Positions 1 through 9,209 of a stretch of DNA of 64,000 nt are shown here, one piece after another. The notes under the pieces were generated by a model. The model was given only the letters and a program-made list of their open reading frames with translations, did no database searches and was not told where the DNA came from. This DNA is from Bacillus sp. sid0103 (lineage in GTDB: Bacteria; Bacillota; Bacilli; Bacillales_B; DSM-18226): positions 1 through 64,000 of the forward strand of contig NZ_JAHUWN010000008.1 in NCBI RefSeq assembly GCF_019219025.1. Reading direction: 5' to 3'. The translations under genes were made by a program, and so were the position numbers. Each line of letters opens with the position of its first letter. Positions within the stretch are counted from its first letter, which is position 1.

Positions 1-230
1 GGATGGACGCACCGCTGGTGTACCAGTTGTTCTGCCAAGAGCATCGCTGGGTAGCTATGTGCGGACGGGATAAGTGCTGAAAGCATCTAAGCATGAAGCC
101 CCCCTCAAGATGAGATTTCCCATAGCGCAAGCTAGTAAGAACCCTGAAAGATGATCAGGTTGATAGGTCAGAGGTGGAAGCGTGGTAACATGTGGAGCTG
201 ACTGATACTAATCGTTCGAGGACTTAACCA
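1..230 (+). rRNA. 23S ribosomal RNA, 3' end (partial)
   Basis: The first 230 bases match the conserved 3' end of Firmicute 23S rRNA, including the stretch reading GTGGAGCTGACTGATACTAA and the terminal GGACTTAACCA. The 5' part lies outside the window. A 5S gene follows 75 bases downstream, as in a normal rrn operon. The exact 3' end is set by comparison with Bacillus rRNA and may be off by a few bases. Confidence 0.97.
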
Positions 231-305
231 TTTTTAAGGCAATCTCGGGTTTACAAACTTCTTCTGCATTATCTAGTTTTGAGGGAATGATACCTCAATT
301 AAATA

Positions 306-422
306 GTCTGGCAATTATGGCGAGAAGGTCACACCCGTTCCCATACCGAACACGGAAGTTAAGCTTCTCAGCGCCAATGGTAGTTGGGACACGCGTCCCT
401 GTGAGAGTAGGACGTTGCCAGG
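306..422 (+). rRNA. rrf: 5S ribosomal RNA
   Basis: About 117 bases with the universal 5S core (CACACCCGTTCCCATACCGA at 332-351, then GAACACGGAAGTTAAGC). The 5' and 3' ends (CTGGCAA and TTGCCAGG) pair to close helix I. It lies just after the 23S tail, separated by a spacer with a small hairpin near 277-297. No tRNA gene follows, so this is the end of the operon. Confidence 0.97.
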
Positions 423-426
423 CACG

Positions 427-458
427 AAAAGGACAATCTGAAAAAGGTTGTCTTTTTT
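427..458 (+). terminator. rRNA operon terminator
   Basis: Stem formed by GGACAATC (431-438) and GGTTGTC (446-452), followed directly by a T run at 453-457. It sits four bases past the 5S gene and is the expected intrinsic terminator. Confidence 0.85.
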
Positions 459-502
459 GTTTATTTTGTTTTTTAGTGAACTTCTTTTTTATAGAAACTC
501 CA

Positions 503-549
503 TGATTCGGACAATAAAAGTCGATTACTTGCTTAGCCTGTCCGAATCA
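503..549. repeat. Perfect 11-bp inverted repeat
   Basis: TGATTCGGACA at 503-513 is an exact inverted match of TGTCCGAATCA at 539-549, with a 25-base loop. It lies between the rRNA terminator and the terminator of the convergent minus-strand cluster. No T run follows on either strand, so it is not a plain terminator. Role unknown. Confidence 0.6.
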
Positions 550-586
550 GTATCGTACACGGACCATCCTATATATAATAATAGAA

Positions 587-615
587 AAACGAGCAACCCA
601 TAGGAATGCTCGTTT
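587..615 (-). terminator. Terminator of the minus-strand tubulin/GTPase cluster
   Basis: Perfect 9-bp stem AAACGAGCA / TGCTCGTTT (587-595 with 607-615). Read on the minus strand it is followed by a T-rich tail. It lies nine bases past the stop codon of the last cluster gene. Confidence 0.85.
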
Positions 616-623
616 CAAACCAA

Positions 624-3464
624 TCATTGATTTTGTACTTCCAAAAAAGTTTGTGCTTCCTGAGAATACTCGTATATAAGCTTAGTCTCCATTTCAGATA
701 AGATCAGTTTATTTCCCTCTAACTGGACTTCGGCCTTGCCCTTTTGGGTCAGAAGCGGTGTGATCGGTTCTCCCGTATTCTTTGTTCCATCCATAGCAAA
801 AATCCAAATATACGATTCTGCAGCATTGTCACTCGCAGCTAGAACTACCTCAGGTTCTCCATCCCCTGTAAAATCATGTTCAATACTAGAAAGGGAGTAT
901 CCCTCCTTTAGGATTAGGTTCTTATCAAAAGGACTTGCATCAGGTTCAACCGGCAGCGCCAACGACCAGCTCTGGTTCGTACGATCAGTTAAATAAATGT
1001 CCTGCTTACCGTTTTGAACTTGTCCATAAATAGTTTTTGCTTTTTTTCCATCAATATCAATCGTGAACGTTTGTCCTTCTGTTCCTTCTTGGGAGGGTTT
1101 AAAAACATCTAAGGTCTCAATACTGTCAACCGGTTTCTCGGCCAAATCCTTAGCACCAGTGTCCTCCGCCGTTATTACAACAGGTGCGGGTGCTTTGTCC
1201 TTAATGAAAAACTGGTTTAACCCGTACCAAGATCCGCCGCCGGCGCCGCCAAACAGTAGTAAAGCTACCGAGAGTTTCAATCCATACTGTTTTAAAAATT
1301 TGACTAGAGGTGCGGCTGTTTCAGTTTCTACTTCCTTCAGAAAATTTTTAAGGCTGTAGTTTTTAATTGATTTCAGTTCTTTTCTTAGGGCTTTATTTTT
1401 CCAAATCGATTCTGGATGGCTAATTAAATACTTTTTCAGGGTTGTTCGATAAAATGGGTACAGATCAAGTAATCGGGTGGTGCCCCGAATAAACGATAAA
1501 ATCGTTTTGTCATCACTGTTTTTAATCAGGTATTCCAATAAACCCTGATAGTCTACCCCGCTGCCCTCTGTTTCAAAGGCCATAAATAAAAGCGGAAAAT
1601 ACTCAGGATTAGATTGGCCGCGCAGTACCTGTTTAAGCGTACTTCTAAATTTCCCGCGGCATGTTCCGGTCAAGGCTCCTAAATTATAAGTTTCCGCATG
1701 AGCAGGGTTGCTGACGACTTCGTAAAGAGCATTGGTAATCAAGTAATTTTCCTTTACCTTTGCATCTTTCAACTCTCTAACATTAAGTCCCTTTGTGAAA
1801 ATTTGACCAAAGGAGAGGATTTCTTTAACCGTAAACTCTTCTAAGCGAATAGAACGTAATAAGACGATCATTCCATGTGCGAGCAATCCTATTTTAAAAC
1901 GGTTAAACTCGGTGCTATCCTGATCAATTGAAAAGTTCCTAATTGCCAAGAGATCTTTAAAAGAATGATAGGTAATCGCAGCAGAAAGCTTTTTGATAGA
2001 AACAGATTTAAATGTTTCATTCGCTAATAGGTATGGTGATTCCAATTCCAAGATTCGTTTTATCTCGGAAAGAATCTCATCGACTCCAACGAGCGCTTTA
2101 AACCGTTCCATTAGGTAGCTTTCAAGAAGCGCGTCAAGATCTGGATGCTCACTAATAAACAGGACGATAGATTGATAGGTCAGCTTTTCCTGTTCAATTA
2201 CCTTCCATAACTTATGGAAAAGTGGTTGCTGCTGATAATGCTTTAATGTCTCCAAAATGAAAGAGATGGCTTCATCCGTTCTTAAGATCGAATTGATCGA
2301 AATAACCGCTTGAATATAGTCAAGGTCTGTTTTGGGATCCGCTGCGATTATTTCCTGATGAAGCAGATTCAAAAAGAGATCAACTAAATCGGGTTTCTCC
2401 GCACTATTAACCTGCAAGAATTTTTGTAAACTATGTAAAAAGCCAAGTTTATTTTTCGCATAAAAGGTCATATCTCTACTAGATAAAGTTAAAAACAGGT
2501 CGGTTAACTGGTAGTAGCTTGAGAGTTCTAGTTTTTGCTCTTCAGGCAAGCCAGCTAACGCTTGGTCAGCAAATTCAAGGAATGCATCGACTCGCTCTGA
2601 TTTTGAAAAATGGTCGAGTGCATAATCCAAATATTCATGCGCCTGACCTCCAATGTCTAGACCGGAAATTCGTTTAGCGGCAAAGTCGAAAATAAATTGC
2701 TTTTCGATACTTCGGTCTGCTGTATTTAATGTCCCAGGCTCATAGAACGTGACGTGGATATAATTTTTGCTTTCAGGTGCGCTCGTAAAGGAAATGGCTC
2801 CTAATTTTCGACGGTGAGCATATGGTAAATACAAGGTCAGTAACTCTAGAAGTAAAAGAGTGTAGTTCGTATAGTCGTTTAAAGGCACATCCAGCGAAAT
2901 AAAGACCTTTTTCTTGCCTGCAATCGACGTCATCACCGCATATAAAAGTTGTTTGAATTGATCCTCGCTAATCGCTAATCGAACCAACAATTCATCTTTT
3001 ACAGCGAGAATATAGGTCGCGTTATATTCGACTGCCTCCACGTCAGGCAGGACCATTCCTGACTCGACATCATAGGAGGTTTGAAACTCATTCCATTGAA
3101 ATAATCTCTCTGGCTGCTTGACCCACTCATCCTTCAGCCCCGGCGGAATAATATAGTTATGCATAAAATACGTGCTGCGGCTTCCCGTAAAATCGGCCGG
3201 TACAAAGACGGCCTGACCGATGACTAGGTCACCGGTTTCAGGCTGAAAAAGGGTCACGGACTCGGGATAAAGAGAGGGATCCTTTTCACCGCGCTCCGAT
3301 AGAATCTTTGGTGCATGATACATACAAAACGGGTGCAAGTATTTTTTTACAAAAGCTTTATCAAGGGTTTCGGAAATGGCAATCGTGTCATAACCGTCAG
3401 TATCATGAAAAATGCCTCTCCGTTCGCGTGTATACATTTGCTGTGCGATCAACTTACCGGTCAC
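624..3464 (-). CDS. Large membrane protein resembling GTPase-associated protein 1, with extracytoplasmic FG-GAP-like tail
   Basis: 946 aa, GTG start coupled to the upstream GTPase gene: that gene's TAG stop and this GTG overlap as TAGTG, after a GGGAG ribosome site. The N-terminal ~725 residues are mostly helical and lack a signal peptide; the first ~150 residues (QQMYTRERRGIFHDTDGYDT region) resemble the N-terminal domain of GTPase-associated protein 1 families as I recall them. A single membrane segment lies near residues 730-752 (LSVALLLFGGAGGGSW). The last ~190 residues would be outside the cell and hold a DFTGDGEPE motif near 865, typical of calcium-binding FG-GAP/VCBS repeats. Together with the GTPase upstream this suggests a transmembrane partner linking an outside sensor to a cytosolic GTPase. 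Family name is from memory of motif and context, not a search. Confidence 0.7.
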   Translation of the reverse strand: MTGKLIAQQMYTRERRGIFHDTDGYDTIAISETLDKAFVKKYLHPFCMYHAPKILSERGEKDPSLYPESVTLFQPETGDLVIGQAVFVPADFTGSRSTYFMHNYIIPPGLKDEWVKQPERLFQWNEFQTSYDVESGMVLPDVEAVEYNATYILAVKDELLVRLAISEDQFKQLLYAVMTSIAGKKKVFISLDVPLNDYTNYTLLLLELLTLYLPYAHRRKLGAISFTSAPESKNYIHVTFYEPGTLNTADRSIEKQFIFDFAAKRISGLDIGGQAHEYLDYALDHFSKSERVDAFLEFADQALAGLPEEQKLELSSYYQLTDLFLTLSSRDMTFYAKNKLGFLHSLQKFLQVNSAEKPDLVDLFLNLLHQEIIAADPKTDLDYIQAVISINSILRTDEAISFILETLKHYQQQPLFHKLWKVIEQEKLTYQSIVLFISEHPDLDALLESYLMERFKALVGVDEILSEIKRILELESPYLLANETFKSVSIKKLSAAITYHSFKDLLAIRNFSIDQDSTEFNRFKIGLLAHGMIVLLRSIRLEEFTVKEILSFGQIFTKGLNVRELKDAKVKENYLITNALYEVVSNPAHAETYNLGALTGTCRGKFRSTLKQVLRGQSNPEYFPLLFMAFETEGSGVDYQGLLEYLIKNSDDKTILSFIRGTTRLLDLYPFYRTTLKKYLISHPESIWKNKALRKELKSIKNYSLKNFLKEVETETAAPLVKFLKQYGLKLSVALLLFGGAGGGSWYGLNQFFIKDKAPAPVVITAEDTGAKDLAEKPVDSIETLDVFKPSQEGTEGQTFTIDIDGKKAKTIYGQVQNGKQDIYLTDRTNQSWSLALPVEPDASPFDKNLILKEGYSLSSIEHDFTGDGEPEVVLAASDNAAESYIWIFAMDGTKNTGEPITPLLTQKGKAEVQLEGNKLILSEMETKLIYEYSQEAQTFLEVQNQ

Positions 3465-4729
3465 TACTCATTTCTCCCTTCTATATAGCCTAATTTGTAA
3501 AGCAGCCAAATAAATGGTTCGTCAACACGAATCGGACTAATAATCCCGCTTACCTGTTGATCGACGGGGTTACTGCCAAGGGCCGACACGGCGAAATAGG
3601 AGGTATCCCGAAAGTAAACATCAAGGGCATTTACAAACGGGGTATCCACTTTTGCTAGGAATCTCCTAATCTCCCCGTTAATATTCTCGTACTCATCTAA
3701 ATTTAAGCAGCCCCGGTGAATCACATTGCGGAACACATTACTATTCGTCCGGATATAGTCTCCATCATCATGCTTTAAGGCATGTAAGAGGTCGCTCTTT
3801 GTCAAAACAATTGCTGTTGGAATATCAGTTTTGCTGTTTTCGAGATGGGCGATGAAATCTCCAAACAAGGAAATGACCACCTCACGCGGCTCATCACCTT
3901 GACCAACAATCTTCCCAGGATTTTCACCCATCTGATGGATCAGCTTTTCACGGATGGCTCGGATTTGCATCGGATCGACCAAGAATAAAATCCCTGATGA
4001 ATTTTTGATATGGGCAGCATGAAGCTTGATGTAGTCCTTGTCTGTCATTCCTTCACCAGCGACATCGAAAAATACAAGCGTCAAGGGGGCTTGGTCGTCA
4101 TCCTTAAAGACGAATTGAAAAATAAACGGCTCCTGACGGTTGGATTTCTCGGTTGATTGTAAGAGACTTCCATTTTCGAAGAGTGGAATCTCATAGTTTA
4201 CCCGAAATCGTTTACTAATCTCGTTATCAAGTGGAATACATGCTGCATCGAAATTGTTAGCAGTCACATGCTGGAGGGTATGAATCAGTGATGTCATATA
4301 GACAGATTTTCCCACCGAAGTAGCGCCGACAATGGAAACAATGTTACTCGGATGTTTGCCCGCGGTGACGGGGAGGTCATTATGACAGGCCGGACAAAGG
4401 CGGTTTCTCGTTACGACCGAATATTTATCAGACACACCCATGAGAACGCGGTCGGAATATAGTTTGTTTTCATCGGGAATCATGGCGGGATCGATTATCG
4501 CCTCAAGTTCATCAATGGGGGCAAGCCCAAATTTTTCCCGGTACTTGTTTAACAATTCATCTTCCTGAAGGGCTAATGCTTCATCATCATCACGGTGATG
4601 GGAGGCACGGAAGACAACCTCTTCATGAGCGAATTTTGTAAAGCAATAAGGACAAACAATATCGTAAAATGGCAGCCGTTCCTTGGGCGGTTGTTTTTTT
4701 TCAAACATTCGTTTAAGCAATGCGAACAT
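3464..4729 (-). CDS. Zinc-ribbon P-loop GTPase (double-GTPase/TRAFAC-like)
   Basis: 421 aa, ATG preceded by AGGGAG at nine bases. Two CxxC pairs (C26/C29 and C112/C115) flank an acidic insert and probably form a zinc ribbon. The GTPase core follows: Walker A GATSVGKS at 135-142, Walker B-like DVAG at 222-225 and the guanine-specificity motif TKSD at 310-313. No membrane segment, so probably cytosolic. It sits between a beta-rich protein gene (14 bases upstream) and the GAP1-like gene (1-base overlap), which implies co-translation. Family knowledge: such GTPases are found next to GAP1-like and vWA proteins in predicted signalling or conflict systems. The GTPase assignment is strong; the biological role is inference. 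Confidence 0.8.
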   Translation of the reverse strand: MFALLKRMFEKKQPPKERLPFYDIVCPYCFTKFAHEEVVFRASHHRDDDEALALQEDELLNKYREKFGLAPIDELEAIIDPAMIPDENKLYSDRVLMGVSDKYSVVTRNRLCPACHNDLPVTAGKHPSNIVSIVGATSVGKSVYMTSLIHTLQHVTANNFDAACIPLDNEISKRFRVNYEIPLFENGSLLQSTEKSNRQEPFIFQFVFKDDDQAPLTLVFFDVAGEGMTDKDYIKLHAAHIKNSSGILFLVDPMQIRAIREKLIHQMGENPGKIVGQGDEPREVVISLFGDFIAHLENSKTDIPTAIVLTKSDLLHALKHDDGDYIRTNSNVFRNVIHRGCLNLDEYENINGEIRRFLAKVDTPFVNALDVYFRDTSYFAVSALGSNPVDQQVSGIISPIRVDEPFIWLLYKLGYIEGRNE

Positions 4730-4743
4730 ACGGATAGTCTCCC

Positions 4744-5388
4744 TTATTGTGGAATTAACTCATAACTTTGTGCTGATTTCTTCCCATCATTGAAAAAGAT
4801 GCGAATGAACTCATTTTTATCAATTTCAATCTCTGGCGGCACCGTTTTCCCAGAGGGGAACTCGCGCACAAATGGATAGACGGTACCATCGTCAACCGAA
4901 ACGGGAACACCCCCGTTTTTTTTCACATACACTAACAGCTCTTTATCAAGCGGCAGTTCGGTCATGATCGAAATCCGTACTTTTTTGCGTGCTTGGAAGA
5001 GCTTATTTTTATAAGAAATCGAAAAATAAATTCTTGCTTTCGAACCTGATATATATATGAGGTTATCATCATTTTCCTGGTTGAAAACGATCAGTTTCCC
5101 ATCCCGTTTTTGGCAGGGGAGAATGCGATAAGCTGTGCGGCCAATGGCATCGATTCTGCCAAGATAGCCTTGATTTGCCTTATATTCCTCCCGCGTGTAT
5201 AGCTTTAGGTCCTGCTCACTGAGTTCGTGGAGCGGCTTCATATTTTCAGAGGAGGATTTATAAATGTAGACAAAGTCAATTTCCTTGGACCAGAACCAGG
5301 TTAAATGAACCTCAGAATCTCTTATCGTCGTTCTAATATTTTTTATTTCATGATCAGGAGAAGAAATGGTTTCCCAATTCACCAACAA
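4744..5388 (-). CDS. Beta-rich protein of the GTPase cluster, function unknown
   Basis: 214 aa, no signal peptide or membrane segment. Alternating hydrophobic strands throughout (for example IYFSISY and VRISIMTEL) suggest two beta-sandwich domains of Ig or FN3 type, the first around residues 15-100 and the second around 115-210. The start is uncertain: TTG codons at 5388 and 5385 and a GTG at 5382 are in frame, and the GTG is best spaced from the AGGG site near 5395. It lies 14 bases before the GTPase gene and ~60 bases after the membrane vWA gene, so it is part of the operon. A role as an adaptor between vWA and GTPase is a guess from position only. Confidence 0.65.
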   Translation of the reverse strand: MLVNWETISSPDHEIKNIRTTIRDSEVHLTWFWSKEIDFVYIYKSSSENMKPLHELSEQDLKLYTREEYKANQGYLGRIDAIGRTAYRILPCQKRDGKLIVFNQENDDNLIYISGSKARIYFSISYKNKLFQARKKVRISIMTELPLDKELLVYVKKNGGVPVSVDDGTVYPFVREFPSGKTVPPEIEIDKNEFIRIFFNDGKKSAQSYELIPQ

Positions 5389-5447
5389 TCACCCTATTTC
5401 TAGTAGAATTCGTTTCTAATGCAGACTTGAGCCGCTTTGCAGCAAAA

Positions 5448-6722
5448 TCAAAATCCCTTTCTAAAGGTCTCTCTTTTCGGGGTTGAGCTCCTTGTTGAAA
5501 CATCTGTCATCCCACCGCTGCGATGCGTGCTGCCGGCAAATTTTTCCCTGATAGGAATTAGTATGGTACCTAAACCCGTTAACACTGTCAAAAGGATATC
5601 AGCCGTGATCCGGTAGAAAAATCCGCCCAGTGTATTTGCTTGGAGCCCAAGCTCCAGAACCAATCCTGCAAGGATCCCTGCGATCAGCCCAGTAAGGCAA
5701 AAGCTTTTTGCCAAATAGCGATTGTCAAAAATAATTCCCAGAGCAAGCCCGAATAGTGCTCCGATTAACGTAAGTAAGACCACACGGAGAACAGCTAGAT
5801 AGGTGCTGTCTTGTAACAATCCATGTCTCTGTGTCACAAGGAGACGGTCTTGGTTTTCGAGGTATATCTTTTCAAATATATTTGTTAATTCGTTGGCATC
5901 TTTCACGTCATAGAAGGAACCCCCCGTGCTGGAGGAAATCGATTGGAGGAGATGGGCGCCGCTTTTGTCAATTTTGCTCATCCCAATCGTATTTATGGCA
6001 ATCTCTTTGTTTTGGTAAGGCTCGACCACTGTGTCGAGATCAAGTTCACTGTATCCATCGGAAAAAAGAATGACCATTGGTTTGCGGCCAGCCTGGTGAT
6101 GGTCGTCAATCTCTTGAATCGCACGGTCCAAGGCGTTGCCGATATCGGTGCTGCCAGAGGCCTCTAATGCCTTGATTTGCTTGATGGCATCGGCCCGTTC
6201 CTCTTTATCACGAATGTTAAACATCGATTTGGTAATCATGGCATTGTCGTTAAACGATAGGACAGAGGAACGATGGGTTGACTTCATATTGGTAATCAGG
6301 GCTTCAGCAGCCTTCAAGCTTTCATGATCCGGGTCGGTTTTCTTCATGCTGTCCGAAATATCGAGGACCATGACAATATCATCAGGCGGTTTAACGTTTG
6401 AAAAATTAAGAGAGTATAAGAATTGAAAGAGAACACCGGCAACAAACAGCATGACGTATGTTGCTGGGACAAGGATTTTCCATGAGAACGAAGCGTATTC
6501 TAAGCGCCAGCCTCTTCCGTTAATCATTGGCGTAATCATTTCAGCAGCCAAGCATAAGAGTCCGCCGACGAAGGCCAACTGTCCCAAATAGACCCCCATT
6601 AACAGGATATTGGGCCAAATACCATAATAGGACTCTAGTAACCATTCCCCGATTACGGCGCCGATGAGTCCGGCTATGATGCTAAATACAAAAAAGAGAA
6701 AGCTAAATTTTCGGACAGGCAT
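5448..6722 (-). CDS. vWA domain protein with flanking transmembrane segments
   Basis: 424 aa from ATG 6722, chosen because AAGGAG lies eight bases upstream; a TTG two codons earlier is also in frame. Three N-terminal membrane segments (about residues 6-30, 39-62, 82-105) are followed by a vWA domain with a full metal-binding site: DISDS (DxSxS) near residue 121, GSTDIGNA, and FSDGYSE. Two or three more membrane segments follow (LAVLRVVLLTLIGALFGLAL and further), then a basic Ser/Thr-rich tail. With an inside N-terminus the vWA domain would face outwards. Known vWA domains bind protein ligands through a divalent metal. Twelve bases separate it from the upstream gene. Confidence 0.85.
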   Translation of the reverse strand: MPVRKFSFLFFVFSIIAGLIGAVIGEWLLESYYGIWPNILLMGVYLGQLAFVGGLLCLAAEMITPMINGRGWRLEYASFSWKILVPATYVMLFVAGVLFQFLYSLNFSNVKPPDDIVMVLDISDSMKKTDPDHESLKAAEALITNMKSTHRSSVLSFNDNAMITKSMFNIRDKEERADAIKQIKALEASGSTDIGNALDRAIQEIDDHHQAGRKPMVILFSDGYSELDLDTVVEPYQNKEIAINTIGMSKIDKSGAHLLQSISSSTGGSFYDVKDANELTNIFEKIYLENQDRLLVTQRHGLLQDSTYLAVLRVVLLTLIGALFGLALGIIFDNRYLAKSFCLTGLIAGILAGLVLELGLQANTLGGFFYRITADILLTVLTGLGTILIPIREKFAGSTHRSGGMTDVSTRSSTPKRETFRKGF

Positions 6723-6734
6723 GTTCAAAGCTCC

Positions 6735-8279
6735 TTATGATATAGAGTTGCTAATAACAGGTTCGGAATGAAACTCAAAACCCTCATTGCAATAAGCCTT
6801 GTAGTATTTTTCTCCGTTGCGATAGTACATCAAGTCCCTTAAGTGAAATCCTCCCATGAGGGTGAGTTTTTCGATCCCGCTTGCTTTCTTTTCATGGGCA
6901 CAGCCGACTTTGCACTGTCTTGTTTCATGTTCTTTTTCTAAGGCGAACTCCATGAACTTGCTGTAGAAATCACCAAAGAAATATTTTTCCTCGTAACGGT
7001 GTTCCTGGGTGTAGTTAAACACTTCAATCTGTATCGATGATTGATCATCGAGCCGGTTATATAATTGCGTAAATAATTCGCTTTTCGAGAGCACATCTCT
7101 GTTTTCATAATGAGTCATGACATTGGCTCGTTCTAACAGCTCATCTTCAAAGTTGCGGTGGAATTCCTCTTGGGTAAGCACCTCACGACTGCACACATGC
7201 AGGACTCGGTCCAGCAGTGCCGTGGCCCCGTTTTCAAGCAATCCGACCAGGTTTCCAAAAAAGCGATCATCCGAAAAGAAGTGAGCCCCGCGTTTCTCTT
7301 TTAATTTTGCGATGATACGTGTAATCATCTCGGCATAATATTCAGGGATATTCTTATCTAAATAATCATCGGCCTCATAAAGGCTTTCTGCTGCTGCCTG
7401 TTTCAAATAGGAACCGACTTCGTTAATATGATTGATTTTGGTTTGCAATTTCAGGTGGTTTTCTTCAAGGACCTCCAAGTACTGCTTCAATATGGTCTGC
7501 TTCACGTCAAGTTTGATTAGTTCATACTTTGTGCCATACACCGATTCAAAAAAGTAGTGTAGGAAATTATACAGGTTTTTCCGGTCGGAAAAAGGAAGAT
7601 AACTCTTTTTAAAATCACAGCTGTCGACCAGTTGCTGGTAGTACTGTTCTAGCCGTGCTTGTTTTTCTACTTGTTCATTTTTCGTATCGGTTAGCATTTT
7701 GTGAATTTCATGGATGACACTAATCTCCGAACCAGTCGAATCCGCGGTCCAAAAATAGGCACAATATAAACCGTAAAGTTCATGTTGAATTACATTTTCA
7801 TCCAGCAAGCGCTGGATCATAAGTTTCAGATTGAACTGTTTAAGGCGCTCGGAGACAGGTTCTTTGAAATTAGAATAGAAGAAGCGTTCCGCTCCACCCT
7901 CAAACAAGTAATCCTCCGCCTCCCTGACCGACATTCTTTTCACGGTTTGATAAGAATTCGTGACACCGATTAATCCATTCATGTCCTCCAGTTTGTCAAT
8001 CAAAGGGAGACATTTGTGATAATACTTTTGAAAAGAAGCCTCTGACAGGGCAAATAAGTTGAGCACTTTTTCCCGCGGCTGCGAAATCGGGGCTTTTAAT
8101 GCTTCAATCAGCTCATTGTAAAAATGACTGGCTGCAAAAAGAGCAATCGCCTTGTTGGGCCTATTTACTTTGGAAAAGCCGGCTGAAGCGTACACAGGAT
8201 CTCTTGAATTTCCTCGTATGCCCTTACGAAAGGCAGCATGGTTATAGCTGTCCATCTTTTCGTGGTAATCGGTGATCAT
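6735..8279 (-). CDS. Unrecognised 514-aa cluster protein
   Basis: I do not recognise this protein. It is predicted soluble and mainly helical, rich in charged residues, with long amphipathic helices in the middle (residues ~200-310) that could form coiled coils. A His/Cys-containing stretch near the C-terminus (RQCKVGCAHEKK) is followed by a hydrophobic beta segment and Tyr-rich GEKYYKAYCNEG. No P-loop and no signal peptide. Start ATG 8279 has only a weak ribosome site; with 11 bases to the upstream stop, coupled translation is likely. An in-frame ATG at 8255 is an alternative. It is kept between the 293-aa protein and the membrane vWA protein, so it is probably a core component. Confidence 0.7.
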   Translation of the reverse strand: MITDYHEKMDSYNHAAFRKGIRGNSRDPVYASAGFSKVNRPNKAIALFAASHFYNELIEALKAPISQPREKVLNLFALSEASFQKYYHKCLPLIDKLEDMNGLIGVTNSYQTVKRMSVREAEDYLFEGGAERFFYSNFKEPVSERLKQFNLKLMIQRLLDENVIQHELYGLYCAYFWTADSTGSEISVIHEIHKMLTDTKNEQVEKQARLEQYYQQLVDSCDFKKSYLPFSDRKNLYNFLHYFFESVYGTKYELIKLDVKQTILKQYLEVLEENHLKLQTKINHINEVGSYLKQAAAESLYEADDYLDKNIPEYYAEMITRIIAKLKEKRGAHFFSDDRFFGNLVGLLENGATALLDRVLHVCSREVLTQEEFHRNFEDELLERANVMTHYENRDVLSKSELFTQLYNRLDDQSSIQIEVFNYTQEHRYEEKYFFGDFYSKFMEFALEKEHETRQCKVGCAHEKKASGIEKLTLMGGFHLRDLMYYRNGEKYYKAYCNEGFEFHSEPVISNSIS

Positions 8280-8290
8280 CTTGCGGTTTT

Positions 8291-9172
8291 TTAAGAGATT
8301 AAGATTGCTGATGATTTCATAGTTTTGCTGCTGGGCTTCACTTGAAATAAGGCCATCTTCGTTTTATCGCTTAGTAAATACACCATATCGAATAGTGGGG
8401 AAGGTGGGTGACTCACCGGCAGCCGGAGGTGATCTTCTGTCAGTTGAAGGTTTTGCAGAAAGGTGTATTCATCACGTTGATAGCCATCTAATTCTTTGAA
8501 AAAACTAATCCCGAGCGAGGTCGCGAGGGCAAAATTATCGCCGTCCTGTTTTTCCTTGATTAATCCGTATAGGTCCACTTCGACCAGCCGGAAAGATTCC
8601 TGCAGAATGCTTTTTAGCAATAAGGTAAATTCTTGAATAAGAATATTCGCAGGGTCATCAATCGCTGTGACCACGCACAGGTTCACTTTTTGAAGGGAGG
8701 AATACACCTTCCCATACTCAGCAATTTTCGATGATAACAGGCGATAGGTTTTATTTAGTTCAATCAGTTTGTCTTCATCACGACAAAAGGATTCGTAAAA
8801 GTCTTTCCGGACGGTTTTTCGATCAAAGCCTTGGTCTGGAAGCTGAAACGAAAGCACATTTGGATGGGTGATCGTCTTTGTTTGATAAGCGTGAAAATAA
8901 AGCACGCCTGAACTGTTATGCCATTTTTCTTCATTAATCGTCAAAATGGATTTTAGAGCATCCAACACAAGATCACCCAGAAATACGAATACAATTGGAT
9001 GGTTCACACTTCGCTGTTCATTTACTACAAGCGTCATTTTTTCTAGTTGGTTGGAAAAAGTGTGTGCATACGTTTGTAAAAGGTCTTTCAAGTTGTTTTC
9101 CCCCTCATCAGAAAAACTTTCCACTATGTGAAAATGCAAAGATATGAGGCGGGCCACAAGCAAATCCTGCAT
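8291..9172 (-). CDS. Unrecognised 293-aa protein next to tubulin-like gene
   Basis: Predicted soluble, no signal peptide. The pattern alternates hydrophobic strands and helices (HPIVFVFLGDLV near residue 58, KVNLCVVTAIDD near 165, FDMVYLLSDK near 262), which fits an alpha/beta, Rossmann-like or tubulin-like fold, but no GGTGSG-type nucleotide loop is visible. It follows the tubulin-like gene by 37 bases. One reading is a degenerate or partner subunit of the tubulin-like protein; this is inference from context and secondary structure pattern. The start ATG 9172 has a weak ribosome site. Confidence 0.65.
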   Translation of the reverse strand: MQDLLVARLISLHFHIVESFSDEGENNLKDLLQTYAHTFSNQLEKMTLVVNEQRSVNHPIVFVFLGDLVLDALKSILTINEEKWHNSSGVLYFHAYQTKTITHPNVLSFQLPDQGFDRKTVRKDFYESFCRDEDKLIELNKTYRLLSSKIAEYGKVYSSLQKVNLCVVTAIDDPANILIQEFTLLLKSILQESFRLVEVDLYGLIKEKQDGDNFALATSLGISFFKELDGYQRDEYTFLQNLQLTEDHLRLPVSHPPSPLFDMVYLLSDKTKMALFQVKPSSKTMKSSAILIS

Positions 9173-9209
9173 GTGGCCACATCATTTCTAAATTCTTATC
9201 AACCTATCA

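Noticed and set aside
287..505. 72-codon open frame across the 5S gene
   Set aside because: It covers the 5S rRNA and its terminator; the reading is a by-product of structural RNA.
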